NCBI GenBank assembly: GCA_947846985.1
Contig: CANTUZ010000002.1
Coordinates: forward strand, 132,889,889-132,953,888
Origin: Fratercula arctica
Taxonomy: Eukaryota > Chordata > Aves > Charadriiformes > Alcidae
Length of the DNA stretch: 64,000 nt
Direction: 5' to 3'
Of this stretch, positions 1-13,528 are shown piece after piece (the first letter of the stretch is position 1; each line of letters starts with the position of its first letter). The position numbers and the translations under genes are program-made. The notes under the pieces were generated by a model. The model ran no database searches. It was not told the DNA's origin and saw nothing but the letters and a program-made list of their open reading frames with translations.

Positions 1-1589
1 CAGCAGACATGCAGAAGGCTCATGGTGCTTCAGCTTGACAGTGACAGACAAGGGTAAATACCATCCCAATTTCCAGTCTTTAATCCAAAGTCAGTTTCTA
101 ATATTTTTTTTCACATTGACTGATCATTTTAAAGAGGAAAGAGTAACACTCTACTCAATTATTTTAAAGAAACTGAGCTATTTTCAGGACAGATTTAAAA
201 ATTCATTTAAGGTACTTCCCTTTGGCCTAAGAAGGCCATGTGGGAGGCTTTAAAACTGTCTTAGGAGTTGCTCTTTCAGCTTGTTGGCTGTTTTGGATCT
301 TTTTGTGAGATGCTTAAATCTTCCTTTAAGCACGGACGCTTGCTGTACTTGGTAACTTAAGATTTTGGACTGCATTCGAGGAGCCAGATGCCTCAGAGTT
401 AGGTACTGAAGCACTTTACTTTTAGGCACTTATGTTCTTAATTATATCCAGCCCTTTAAACTATGAACATCGCAGAAAAGTCTCTCTGCATTAAGAAGAA
501 GTAGTTATATTAAGCCATAGAAAAATGTTAAATTTTAATGCGATAGAGCACTCAAACTTGGTTCTCACTAGTGAGAATCTCATTTACAAAATGGCTGCTA
601 ATGAAATCTCAGAGAAAATATGTTGGCTTCAAAGCAAAATTAAAATAAAGACAAATGACTGAGGAATTATTGTTTTCAATAAGTTCTTTTTTCATGTGTT
701 AATTACAGGGTAAGAAAGGGATTCGAGTATCTTATTATCTATCTCTCCTTTTTCTGCCAGGAGTTTATAAAGGGTGTGAAAATGGAGGGGGATAGTAATA
801 ATTTCATTTATGTTTTAAAGAAAATGATCAGGTTAGCCAGCATTTAATATCTAGAGCCTGAGGATTCCATTTGCATGACTTTGAAGGACAAATAAAATAT
901 TATCAGTTATGTCAGTAAAAGGAAAGATGGGGCCTTGAGAAGATGTATTTATTTATATATAGACAAAAAATCATCTCATCAGAGAAAGAATTGACACAGG
1001 AGAGAAACCCATTGGGATACAGGCAGAGATATTCATTTCGTTATGACTAGTGCAGTGCAGTTATTCAGATTGGACAAAACCAGAGTTTTCTGCCATGAGC
1101 TTTTACATACACTCTGTGTATGTGTTTTACATACACTCTTTTACATAAAATCTTGGGGGTGGGAGGAACCCCTCGAAAACTAGATCAACGGTTTCTAAAA
1201 ACATTTCAGTATCGCAGGTAAAATCTCCTGAAATAGTTTAATTATTACTGTGGTTCGAATGTTTGCAAGTTGCAAGCTCTCAGCGTACTTTAAGGGAACA
1301 TAAACACATCTTCTGTGCTGAGGGATTAAAACCAGAAAGAACAAAGATACCCATTGTGGTCAATGCTACTAAAAAAAGTTCAGTGTTCAGTACATTAGAA
1401 AGCAGGAGGTAAATTCCTCTTGTTTTTAAGTGGCAGTGGATGGTGCGGGCTGGCGCCACGTGATGTTTCTGCATTCACACAAAGCGCACAGACCCACGAG
1501 AGGGTGGTTTTTCTGAGACCCCTCTGGACAGTCTCTGGGAGCCTCAGCTCCTCCCAGAGGGTGCTGCAGCCCCAGCATCAGCACGGAGT
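1..1589. other. Non-coding AT-rich DNA
   Basis: No recognisable gene or interspersed repeat was seen. The short reading frames here match no family I know. The only local structure is a short direct and inverted repeat near 1.1 kb, listed separately. Confidence 0.6.
1101..1139. repeat. Short direct repeat with stem-loop potential
   Basis: The 15-base string TTTTACATACACTCT occurs at 1101-1115 and again at 1125-1139, a 24-base period. Between the copies, CATACACTCTGTGTATG can fold on itself (CATACA pairing with TGTATG). It looks like a small replication-slippage duplication. No function is evident. Confidence 0.7.
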
Positions 1590-1860
1590 TTTCTCAGCAT
1601 GTCACTCTTGTACTGTGGGCTCTGCCATGGATGCCCATTAAATCTTAGTATTACCTATAAAATTGCATCACTGACCTTCAAAGCGATGCACCAATTTAGT
1701 CCTGCTTACCTCATGGACCTCCTATCTAAGTATTTGCTTAGTCATTCCCCGAGGTCCTACCCTGCTGGTCTCCGGTCAAATCCTACATTTAAAGCGTGAG
1801 CCTTTGGCTCTCTCCCTTTCAGCGTCTCTACTCCTCCAACATGGAAGTTGTTGCTGGTGA
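1590..1860 (+). mobile_element. Ancient L2-like LINE remnant (C-terminal ORF2 trace)
   Basis: Conceptual translation gives a series of motifs in the order found at the C-terminal end of reverse transcriptases of the L2/CR1 group. At 1622-1645 one frame reads LPWMPIKS, like the family's L-H-W-L-P-I. After a frame change, ITYKIASLTFKAMH and then FSPAYLMDLL follow in the frame running to 1799, like the family's 'RI.YKILLLTFKALHGLAP.YL.DLL'. After an in-frame TGA at 1797-1799, the same frame resumes with FSVSTP..W at 1818-1844, like 'FS.AAP.LWN.LP'. It is a decayed, non-functional fragment. Seen: the motif order, the frameshift and the stop. Family knowledge: the consensus motifs, recalled. Inference: assignment to L2 rather than another CR1-group clade. 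Confidence 0.62.
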
Positions 1861-4800
1861 AGGTTCATGAATCAGAAGGCTTTTTCCTGCCTGTTTTGCA
1901 AACACCCATTAACTCTTAGCTGTTCTCTTCAGTTTCTGCTCAGCGTGCTTTAATAAAAATGCTGTGGGCTGTCAGTCCTTACTTTGAACAGCGATAGTTA
2001 GGATTTATTTTTAAATATAAACAGCCGGGAGGAGTTTGGAGGTGCTAAGCAGTCAGAGACCCTGATGAATAATGCGTGTCATTCCCAGCTAAACCCAAAA
2101 GCAGCCACTTCTGGACTACCTGTTGGAGCCACAGGCATGGGCAAGCCAGCAAGGACACACTGAGACTCCCTGAGACCCCCCCATCTCCCCTGGGCAGCCG
2201 TCCCACATCAGCCGGCAGCCCCTGTGATCTCTCACCAGCCTTCTGGGCTGTGAGATGGGCCCGAGCTGTCACTGAGCGCCGGGTGGGACTCTGGAGGGCA
2301 TCGTGCCGTAGCTCTCCTCTCACGGAGCCAATTAGGCAGGCTGGAGAGCGTCGTTATCAGGAAGGCACGTGATGCTACGCGTCAAGAGGGAGACACATTT
2401 GAAAAGCTGATATTTCTCAGTCCACAACAGTCAGAGAAATACTTTAAAATAACAGATGGAGCCTGTATCCAAAGGGGTTTAAGCAGTCCTGTTTTCTTTT
2501 GCACCAAACCAAATATCAGCCCTCTGGTATCCAGTTACTATATCTGAGCAGCAAATAGCAGAAAAAAAAAAAACAAAAACCAAAACACCTGTGAGGTGTT
2601 AATTCCTTAATCTCTTATGGCCATTTCACAAGAAAACGTCCCAGGTTGGTATTTCCTAGAGACTTTCCTTATATGACCAAGATCAGCTTTTAAGCAGTTG
2701 AGAAGTTTCCTTGAAACTGCTCCCATCCCTCTCTAAGTCTTTTTGTCTTCCCCCACTCTGGGTAGGAGTAGTTTGCATCTCTCCCCAGGGGTCCTCCTCA
2801 TCCCCAGTGTTTCCCACCAGACTGTGATTGAAGGACTGACTTCAAAGAACTCCCATACACCTCCTGAATATGGTAAGTGGGTTTATCTGAGATCATTGTC
2901 TGCACCTCCTGCATATGGGCAAGCTGCAGCTCAGATTTAACGCTTTGAGGGCAGAAAGGCAGCGCACAAGTAGAAAGAGGCACGTGGAGTTCGTGATCAT
3001 GGAAGTAATGCCAAAGCCTGCCACATTCTCCATGGCAGCATTTCCTCACTCCTACAGAGCCTGGCCACCCACCGGAGGAGCAGGCAAAGCTAATGGGGAA
3101 ATGTCCATCATGCTCTCTAGGACATTTAGCACAAAGTGATTTCTGCCTGAAAATTAAAATGTTGACAACACAGCCACTTTGGGCATCACTTTTCCTAGGA
3201 GCTAAGAGGAGGGGGATAGCACACATTCTCCACACGTGTGGATTTGAGCTGTGATTCAGCACAATAGAGGACTCGCCCTTAGTGCTGATATGCAGTCTGT
3301 TCTTACACTCCTGTGTTTATCATGTACACCACCCTTAACTGTGCCAACATACAGATTTTCAGGTGTATTCCGAAATTTTTTTTTTTGTTTGGTTTTGTCT
3401 TTTTGATTTTTTTTTTTTATTATTTTTCTCTGAGCTTGTTATTAGCAAGGAGCCGCAAACTTCTGTGTCAGCAGAACAGAGAGATGTCATACTGCATAGC
3501 AGCGCTTGCAAAGGCCAGGCTGGGGCAGAAAGGACAGGGGCTGCTTAAGTCATCCTGGGTATGATATGCCTCATGTTACGGAACCCTGGCTTCAAACTGA
3601 TTCTCCTGGACCGGAGAGACTAACCTAGGGGCTGGTCTGTGACCTATCCCACAGGCAACCCATCCCAAAACCACTAGAGAGAGTTTGGCACAGGAAGGAA
3701 AATATCAGAGGTTTCTTCTTCCTTTGACTTTCCAGTCCCTCTTCCCACAGACTTTCAAGCAGCAAAGAACAGGAGTACTACAGCCTTTTAATTTAATCAA
3801 ATTGGATTCCCAGTCGGTGACTTCATTTTTTAAAGATGCCTACTACATTTTGGGTGCTATGCATATTGTATATTTTAACACCTCAACAATAATAAGAGTT
3901 GAGCAAATAATTAGCAGTGAATAACTTGAAGAATTTCATGTCTTCTCTCATTCACAATTTATCTGGAAGCAGCTAACAATGCTCTTGAATCTGTTGATCA
4001 TTCAGGGCTGTTCTACTAGTTATTTTAGTGACTTCATTTTGAGTCCACAGATTGTGCGTGAACTGTTTATTGCAAGTATAGAGAAAATGTTAATTTTGAG
4101 CTGCCATAGGTACTCTAGATTGTATGCAGAGATCACATGATCTACATAAATATTTAATATTGAAAGGCATTAATTTCTGTCAACATACAAAGGTGACATA
4201 ATATGACATTTTATTTGTCTTCCCCTGCCCCCAGTTCAGCCTCAAAAAGAGCAAGTAAAACACCACCAAAGATAACAGCTTCACCAGAACAACATTTGTC
4301 CGGTGATGAACAAATGCAATATATTTTCTTGCCTCTGACACAAATTAATTTTAGTAGAATATAAATACTCCTAGTTTCCAATACTGAAGAGACAACAGCA
4401 ACTACCTAAGTACATTGCTGGTGTTTCCCTTTTTTCCAGTGCAAATACCAGATCTTGCGAAGTCCCTGAATTGTGTTGTCCGTTGGGTCAGGATCCATCA
4501 AGTAAACCTTGTGATATTCTGTTATTCTGGCATTGCCTGACCACAGTAGCACAAGTTGTGGGTGGAGCAGGAACCTCTGGTCAAAACTTTCACACGCATT
4601 AGATTTCCCCTAAAATTTCATCTTAGTTTCTCATAAATAAATAAGTATTTATGAATAAACAAATACTAAAGTAGATGGATATTATTTACTAAACTTATGA
4701 TTCAAGATGAAAAATGTCTCCAATTTATGCTGACATATAGTGGGAAGGTTTTTAGAAAACCTGTCTTTTTTTGTGGAGATTAAACATAGGCACTGGGAAA

Positions 4801-6299
4801 ACCCTTTTCTGTATATACAACGCTTGGTTGCATGGTTAACATCTGGAATGTATTCATTTCTTCTATAAACTACATATGACTCCCTTTCTACTGCATTCCT
4901 CAAGCAGCAAGCAACATAGATGTATTCATATTAACATGCCTTTGATTCACTTCTCCCCATTTTACAGTCTACTGCCATATGCCAACAGCATGTCACTGGG
5001 CATGATGTAAGCAAGTCTGCCCCAGGAAATTCAGAAAGACTATTTTACTAGAAACTGGGCCTAAGAAGACCACAATTTAATTTTATACCATTTGTTAAGC
5101 TGAAAAATATGAAAAGAACTTTGGCTCTGCACTACCTTTCTACTCCTGCGGTGGCAGAAAGGGCAAGGAGCTTGCTCAAGCCTGCAGCTGAGACTTCCCA
5201 AAGGAAAAAGAAACTCCAAGCCGTAGTAAACTGGATGCAGATAGCTTTGTGCTTACCGGTTCCTCCTCCTGGGCAGGGGTAGAAAGTAGGATAGCATGCC
5301 AGTGGAAGAAGCCTTACTCGGGATACCTCACCCTGTCTACCCCTACCAGAGTGAGCAGGAACAACATTTGTTCACTGTTTTACAGCCACCCCTGCTGCTT
5401 AGGTGTTGGCAACATCCCTGGCATCGTTTTGGACCCCACTGACTAGTACTTTCCTAGAAAAAGTTATTCAGGGCAAAAGCGTGGGAAGATCACCGAGGCT
5501 ACCCTGTTTTGTTCAGTGGGGTGGAAGGAAAAGTAGCCATGGGTCTTGCCAGCAAGGCCAGGGAGGGGGTCCAGCCCCCTGTGCTGGTGTAGCTGTATCC
5601 TCAGATAACTACAGCACTTTGTTGACATTTTAGCATGTGTTTGCTCCAGAAAAGTGAAACACACCTCCACCCTCTGCCAACCATGATCTTATCATAGCTG
5701 TAGCTCTGGCCTTTGTTTTCAGATTGGTCCTCTCCACCATGACCTATTATCCAATACTTAATAATTGCTCTATATCTTTACCTGTCGCCCAGTAGATGGA
5801 CGCAGAGTTTGAAATTGTGTGCCTGTTACGGCCATGTATGCTGAATACAGAGAACACCCTGAATGCCTCATTACTATTAATTAAGAAAACTGAAAATTTC
5901 CAAGACTTTAATGGTGTTAAATACTGCAGAACAACAGAAGCTTAGCAAACTGTGTAAGAGACTGGGTACATCAAAGTTTCAGTAATAGGGCCGACAGATC
6001 TTACCAACTGTTGGGCATGAGCCAGAGCAGGTATTGCATCATTGCTCTTAATGTTCGATGAAAAAACAGTTCACTGCTGAGGTGTTTCCTTCTGAGACAC
6101 ACCATCGAGACAGATGGCATGAATTGAAACTAGTTCCAAGTAGCTCCAACAAGAAGTCACATTCTGCCAGGATATTGAATCTCATTTGTTTGCCTCTTCT
6201 AGGATGAAGTGATTTGGAATACTGTGCCGATTTGGGGGCTCTGGATTGCTAAAAAGATTGGAATAAATCTGAAAGAAAGGTCATAAGTCTACGAAATAT
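1861..6299. other. Non-coding DNA, no gene recognised
   Basis: No gene, RNA or clear transposon was recognised. A somewhat GC-richer patch lies at about 2070-2380. T-rich runs lie at about 3376-3428. Reading frames on both strands of 2045-2372 and 2743-3262 lack known domains, and opposite-strand frames overlap each other, as expected by chance in GC-richer sequence. Confidence 0.55.
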
Positions 6300-6512
6300 G
6301 CTGGAAAAAGAAAGAATACATAAGTTGGAGTTATTTTGCTCAGAAAAGAAGGCAGAGTGTGACGTCTCTATCATTAAAGGCTTTTAAGAGTAGGCTGGAA
6401 AAAAAACATCTGTCAGAAATGACATGGCTGTAGATAATCCTGTCGTGTGTAGGGGAATAGATTGGATGACATCCCAAGAGGTTTTTCAGCTGTAAGGTTC
6501 TATTATAGGACC
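6300..6512 (+). mobile_element. Old CR1 LINE 3'-end fragment
   Basis: The segment follows the layout of a CR1 3' end. TTTTAAGAGTAGGCTGGAAA at about 6380 corresponds to the 'ttcaagagtaggctggaaa' stretch that ends ORF2. GTCAGAAATGACATGGC at about 6412-6428, ATAGATTGGATGACATCCC and AAGAGGTTTTTCAGCTGTA follow, then GGTTCTATTA. This parallels the usual 'ggactagatgacc...gaggtcccttcc...attcta' order. It is clearly more diverged than the copies at 22, 27 and 58 kb and lacks a multi-copy 8-mer tail, so it looks like an older subfamily. The 5' limit is uncertain. Seen: the ordered motifs. Inference: subfamily age. Confidence 0.65.
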
Positions 6513-9409
6513 AGATCCACTGTCTGTTGTCAAGTGATACCTTGGGTTTGGGGAGGACCTGGCAATATGGAGAAGCTTGCTCAGCCCCAAGCATCCTGAC
6601 ATCACACAATGGGCGCTGAAGCTGTCCTACTCCGCACGACTGCCCTGGCTGAGAAAGGAAGGACAATACAGCTGAGAGGAGGCTTTTAATACAGAGTCAT
6701 TTATTTCAAAGTACAAAGAAGCACAGGAATGTAAAAATAGCCTATTGAGACATCTGGATTTCTGGGAAACTCAGCGTAATAATTGAGGATCACTTTATGA
6801 GGTAGTGGAGAATATTCAGAAGGTTTTTCTCACCTCTCTTCTTTAAAATTGTTTCTCTTGATTTAGAGAACAGGATTTTGACCTGACACCTGTGATCTGA
6901 GTTAAAATGGAGTATGTAATCATGTGAACATTTAATGTAGCCCATATAAGGATACTATACAATTTTTTTCTGCCATCTTACACACAAGCATATGGCAACA
7001 GCTTGTAATTTAAAAAAAAATAATAGACATTTGCATTATTTTCATTTCCATAATGGTACAGTACAGCTTTACTGACTTATCTTATATGACAAGCTTCACT
7101 TTTTTAAGCTATGTATTTTAATCATCTAAGCAGTTTAGATATTTTATTTTCAAACAACAGCTTTGTTTTCCCTAGGTACTTTCAGCGATTACACAGGCAA
7201 ACAAAATAAATCCCTAATTTAGCTGTTAATTTTTGACACCGCATTATTGCAAACTGTGACCCTGATTCAGTTTGAATTACTGAATGTTTTCCATTTAGGA
7301 CATAACTATGGATACTGTTATTTTCTCTCTCTCTCTCACAAGCACACATACTGCCATACGGAGCACATTTGCCATGGCTGTATTCAAAGCCCTCAGCCTA
7401 CATTTATATGTCCATGTGCAGCCTTGTGTGAGCTCTAGGCAAGCCAGAACAACAGCAGTGCCTGGTGCAGGCATCCCAGGGTTAAAGCTACTCTGGACGG
7501 AGGCAGTGCTATGCAAAGCCAACCTGGGCTTCAAAAGTGGTGTGTTTGTGTCATCTGCACTTCGCTTATTAACTTTTAACCTGTCATTATATCCCAGAGC
7601 TTTCTGTCTCCACGCAATGCCTTGTTTATCTGTCACTCCGTTTATTGCTCTTCGGATTTTTTAAGTAAATGTTGGTGAAAAAAAAAGAAAAAAAAAAGAC
7701 CAAAAAAAAAGTGAGAGGATCGTATTCTTTCTTATTCTTCACATTTGAATAAGATGCAGAGGACAAGGAAGATTTTTAGCCACCTTGTCACCCTCCTACC
7801 ATTGTGCCAACCTTACCCCAGGGAGAGCTCCAGCGCTGATGAGTAAGAAAGAGATTTTTCTGGTAAGTGTAAATCTTCTGAGCACAGTCAGATTCTGGTT
7901 GCACTCCCAGTTCCCAGGCACTGGAAGGAGATGGCATACAAGCCAGAACATCTGCCCTTAGTCATTGGAGATTTATCAGATAATCTTCAGGGATCAGACG
8001 TGTTTGTTGCTCAGCTGCTTTTTGCCACCAGAGCTCCTGGAATTGACCCCTGGTCTAATAAAAGCAGGGGGAGGGGATTACTTCAAATTTGAAGTAAACC
8101 AAAAACAGGCTTCCTGCGACATGTAATTTGTAAGAATGCAGCAAAGACTCCAAGAAGCACAAGCTGCATCACCACCCCCACCACAAAATTAAAGCATTGT
8201 CGTTAACTATGCACAGAACCCACTGAACTCAAAGCAGCTTTCCAAAAACAAACCATTCCTTTCTTAAGCAATCACTGCAAATTGCAAAAGCAACAAATGT
8301 TTTAGCCACAAATGAAGGAGCCACTGCCTGTCCACAGAGTTTCTTATGAAATTTCCCACTTACTAAGGAAACGTATGAAGACATTTGCTAGTGTTAAATT
8401 GGTGAAAGATCTGTGCTTTCTAGGAGGTACTGAAATTCTCTTTTTCTGGACGCATAGGTTGAAGATAATGAAGGAAAACCACACATTCCAGCTGTCAGAG
8501 ATTATTTTTTTTCTCTCCATAATGGAATTGGTGAACAGCAGTGCCCTTGAGAAGTAGAATTAAAAAGAAGAAAAAAAGAAGCGGCAGCATTCATTTTGGT
8601 TATCGATGAGGGAAGAGACACAGAGGACACCATAAGAAAAGCAGCACCACAGAAAGGTGCCTGAAAGGAAATACACCACATGCAGACAGATTATGATGAA
8701 AAATCCTTACTATAACATAGGATTTATTTTCTGAAGCAAGAGATTGCCTGGGATGGACCTCATTAGTGTGATGAGAGCCTTTCTGAGATAGATCTCGAAG
8801 AGGGATTTGTCCTTTCACTAAGGCAAAAAGCTACCATTCTGACTTTCTGGATTATCCTTCTTCTGGTGTCAGGTTAAAGGAACAAAGACGCTGTAAACGT
8901 CCTGCTGTAAATGGTCTCTTTATGGTTAGCTGCATTCTGGTAAAAAGCCCGCCACCATGGTTCCTGGGGACTGAAGCCAGCTCACAGGAGCTCTACAAGG
9001 CTTGAGGGAGCGTGGTGTAACTGTGCAGGAGTGCCTTCTCCACTTCCAGGCTGCCTTAGCATTCAAGATCAGATAGAAAACACTCGGCACAGTGGGGTCC
9101 CGATCACTACAGCACAGGCAAGGGAACTCTATCAGTCTCTAGCTGTTTTCCTAAGGGAAGTTCATTACCAGTGACTTTCTCCTCTATGACAAGTTTGCAG
9201 ATCTGAGTACAGGAGAGCATTTGGTCATTTCTTGCGCTTAACTGAAGAATGAAGTTCAAGCTATTAAAGTTCAGACATGAATGCTAAGCAGCTGAACGTG
9301 CATTTAGGGATCTAAGCACACCGCCTGTATATAAATCTCTGCAAGGGTGCTGGGGAGCGGCATCTCATGGCTATAAAACACTTCCAAAGATAAAAGTCCC
9401 CACAAAGAC

Positions 9410-9830
9410 ATTTATTTGCACAGTGCTTTAGTGTAATACTGGAGAATAGAAAGAAAATTCAGAAATGGGAAGGGAGTGAGAAAATGGAGACAAATGGAAG
9501 TAAAAGCAAAGAAAGTGTGAGAAAAAGACATTAGAAGGAGATACAGAAGCAAAAAGGTGATAAGATGAAGTGCAAAAATTAATCTGAAAAGCCTTTCCAA
9601 AAACAGAGAGAAGTAAAAACAGAATCTAATGTGGAATGGATTAAAAGTAAAAAGGGCAAAATGATTGGCAAAGGCAAAAAAAAAGAAAAAAAAAAAACCA
9701 ACAAAAAAAGACCAAACAAAGCAATAAAAAAGTGGAATAAAAATAGAAAGTTAAAATATGGAGATGGAAAGTAAATAAACATGCAAGGAAAGTACAGAAA
9801 GTGTTAGTGAGGTTTTGTTTCATCATTTAT
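9410..9830. repeat. Purine-rich, A-rich low-complexity tract
   Basis: For roughly 400 bases the + strand is strongly biased to A and G, with few pyrimidines. It includes A-runs at about 9677-9708. Read on the minus strand this gives artificial Phe/Leu-rich reading frames that are not genes. The composition suggests an expanded and mutated A-rich simple repeat. Confidence 0.7.
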
Positions 9831-12800
9831 TCTCCATAAAAAGGGTAAAACTGTGTGAATTCAGGAATGTATGAATGATATACTCTGTATTTACAGCAAC
9901 AGTGGCCAAGATTCTGATTCAATACATAGCAGAGCTGTTAAATCACTTGGGTTTAGGGCATCAAACCAAGGAACAATATTTTCTTCTGGCATATTTAGTG
10001 ACACCAGCAGCATCGTTTCTCTCTCCAAAACACAGAAGTTGAGGCCACAGGCTCCCTCACTTCCTTTCAGTTTGGGTCTCTAGAAGGCTAGTTTGGATGT
10101 GGGTGGGCTGGGTTTTTGTCAAGTGCCTTGCTAAAAGTGTACTCTGGTCTCTCTAAACTCTTGGTGTGAGTGAACTGGATATTTGTGCTCAAGAGAAGGA
10201 GCATTACCCTTTTTTACCTAAGATAGCACATGCTCCACGCACCCATCTTTCTACATTGTACTGTGTTCCCCACTGCCACTCGAAAGATGCAGCCCATTGA
10301 AACAGTTCCAAGCAGCACTATCAGGGTTATGGCTCTGTGAAAGCAAGAAGTACTGCTCAAGAAGTATTGGCCCCTTCCTGCCTGCGGGGTTTTAAATCTG
10401 CTCCAGGATATTCTGGAGGGAACACAACTCAGCATCTGGTTATAGGTCCAAAGAGATCTGGCAAGTCTGCTTTGGGCCCTTCTGCAAACCCTTTTGACTG
10501 CTTTGTGGAAGCTCTAATGGATTTTTAATCTTCACCTCTGTCAGCACTAAAATCGCACCCGCAGATTAAAAATAAAAATCTCAACCAGCTAAATTATATA
10601 GGTCTTTTGTTCAAACATACTTTTAAGATTTGCATAATTTAGCATTGTGGTCAGTAATAAACATGGAGAAACAGGGCTCCCTTTCAGGACACCTAATCTT
10701 AATAAGGTGGTTATTCAAATGTCTACTTTTGTTTATGGAAATTCAGCATTTAAAAATAGAAAGTGGTTTGGGTTTTTGATCTTCTGTTTAGAAGGAAAAA
10801 AGTGATTCAATAGAATTAGTAACACTTGCAGCATATCAACCCACTCTCTCATAGAAATGCAATTTAGCAAAATGAATGTGGTTGGAAAGTCAGGCCAGAA
10901 TAACAACAGCTAACTTCAGATCCACCCAAGGCTTGTATGGGGGCCATACCAATTAGCATAATAGTTGTGTTTGTTGGGAAGTGAAGTCTTTGTGCTTGGG
11001 ATGCTTCCCAATTAAAGAACTGTATTTGAAGTGGGATTTAATTTTAATGTTTCAATGCCAGAACATTTACTTGCTGCGTCTGTTTTCATTTCAAATGATG
11101 CCGAGGTGACATTTTCAACTTGGTACTGCTGTCATCAAGCCTCTCCAGTGTTTTTATTTACTGAAAGGGAGTGACAGTGGAAGGGTAATATGCCAAGAAT
11201 CATGGTTTCCCAAAGTTTAATCCAAAATGGATGACCTAAATAGTATAAGGCCTGAATCGTGAAGAATTTAGTGGGTAAAACACCCGTTAACGTAAGTGGG
11301 AGAACTGAGAAGACTGAAAGCGAACTGAGTTCTTTCTCAGCAAAGTTTACATTTCAGCTTAGAGAGCTGTATGCCATTAAATTCGTTGAAAAGAATGCAC
11401 ATCAGATAAAAACAGTCTACTCTCTTCTAGACCTGAATGGAAAAATCCGTGAATAAAATAGCCACTAAATTTAATCTTCTTTTCTGTTTGCAGACTATCA
11501 GTGGGGCAACCATAGGTCCCTTGAACTTACGGATTTATCAAATTTACTGGACAAATATCTTTCTTAAGAATCTATGGGTTGATCACAAATATTTAAAATT
11601 TGGCTTTTCGTGCTTAGGTGTGACTGATCAGCTAAGTCATAAGCTGTTTTGTTTCACCCTTCAAGGAGAATGCTAGCCTGAAACCCCATATGATCTCAAA
11701 ATGTTATTTCCATGAAAACATTCTTCTGATACAGAAGCCATTTTCCACTAAGATATTTGTCAGTAAAACACAAGTGCTTGAATTTTCAGAAAAATAAACC
11801 AGAGTAGAGAAGAAGTAAATTCATTGAAATCCACTGAGATCTAAAATTAATCCTAATAGTGATGAGAAAAGGATTACTACCTGTACGTAAACAAGCGAAG
11901 CAGAAGACAAGCTATCAGTAGTTCCCAAAGCCACTCCAGTTCAGGATGTGGACAGCGTGAAGTTTACAAGTGGTATTTAAAAATCAATATGACATTTTAT
12001 GGATAAATAATACGAGTTCAGGGAAATGAACAGATCAAGTTTTGCTATGTTGAGAAGATGCATGACATAATTCAGTACATTCTAAAGCTGCTAAAGAATT
12101 AATCTTATTAGAAGACAATTATTAGTTGTCCAAGTGTATATAAACACACACATGTGTACAAATACCATCTCTTGCACTTTTCAGATCTGCACTAATATTT
12201 GACTACCCACAACAGCTACTGCTGGTTTAAGGTTTCATATGTCTCTGAGTTAAACATGACAGTTTAATATTTATATTTACATGGTGCAGAAGAGACAGAA
12301 TCAAGACGAACACAAAACCAAGGTTTCCACTCCTGGGACTGACACTATCTGAGAACTGCCAACTTTGAAAGTGATGGAAGAGTGTTGACGGACTGGGGAT
12401 AAGATCCAATCAAAGGAATTTTCTCTTATATGGATTCAGCTTTAGAAATTCCCTGGCTTTCCAATACTGTAAACCAGCCAAACAGACACATTGGAAAGAT
12501 ACCATAAAATTGTTTTTTAAGTGCAGAAAAAGGTCTGCATGCCATCTAAATATATACGGTTCGACAGATCATGGGCTTCATTCTCCCCTCCCTTCGTTTA
12601 CATCACTGCAACTCTGCTAATCTCACTAGAGTTACTTCAAATACGCATTTGTAATGAAGAGTGGAATCCAACTCTAAATCTGTGTGTGATATAAGCTTGG
12701 TAAAATATATAAATCTAAACAGTTATTGGGCCTAGCCCCTAAGGTACCTGATTACACAGCAAGACATAATTGATTTATGAATGCTGAAATTAAACATGGA

Positions 12801-13413
12801 ATGAAACCAGTCTGAAGTGATGTCAGAATGACCTTTGTTGGAGTATATGTTCATCAAAAGAATTTGGAGAAGGAAAGGATCAGCAACAACTGATTAGTTC
12901 ACAAGCAACATAAAGATAGTTAGAGTATCATTTGACACACTCAAATCAATTTCTGAGTTTCTGGAGAACCATTCAGGTGTAGTATTTACTCACTGCTTAT
13001 TTCCTGAAGTGCCCACAATGTAATAGGCACTGAACATGGGGAGCACCAGTCTCTTCACTACTGGTCCAAAAATCCAAAATTTCTGTCTGACATTCATTCT
13101 TAATCTAATTCCACAAATATATTTATGAAACTGAATGATGCTTAACTAAAAAGTAACTGGTATAAATTAATAATAATTGGCTCTTCATTGTAGAAGGAGT
13201 TGCAAATTGCAAGTTTTAATTATGGCAATCTGTCACTAATCAAAGAGCTTAACTATGAAGGGTTAAACTGAACTAAGAAGTAGAGTGTAGCCTCTCTCAA
13301 GTGAAGAAAGCCAAGGATTAGTAACTGGAAAAATAGACGATTGAGGCTCTGAGGTGCATATCATTTCATTCACAACAGTAAGCAAATAAAAGTTAGAAGA
13401 CTATTGACTACCA

Positions 13414-13528
13414 GATATACAAATATATATACATACATGTATATAAATGTATACACATGTACGTACATCCACATATATACATACATATATGTATACATAC
13501 ACATACATGCACATATATATACATGCAC
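13414..13528. repeat. Alternating TA/TACA simple-repeat tract
   Basis: This is an irregular mix of ATATAC, ACATAC and TATATG words, almost purely alternating purine and pyrimidine. A perfect 14-base palindrome, ATACATATATGTAT, lies at 13481-13494. Its near self-complementarity makes both strands read as Tyr/Ile/Met/Thr-rich open frames, which are artefacts of the repeat. Confidence 0.85.

Noticed and set aside
1251..1265. GGTTCGAAT resembling a tRNA T-arm
   Set aside because: No acceptor stem, anticodon arm or A-box in the right place.
4955..5040. CCCCATTTTACAG resembling a reverse MIR SINE core
   Set aside because: Only about 13 bases match and the following bases do not continue the pattern well enough.
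11480..11570. Pyrimidine tract plus CAG at 11494 resembling a splice acceptor, followed by an open stretch
   Set aside because: No recognisable protein similarity and no matching donor site that would define an exon.
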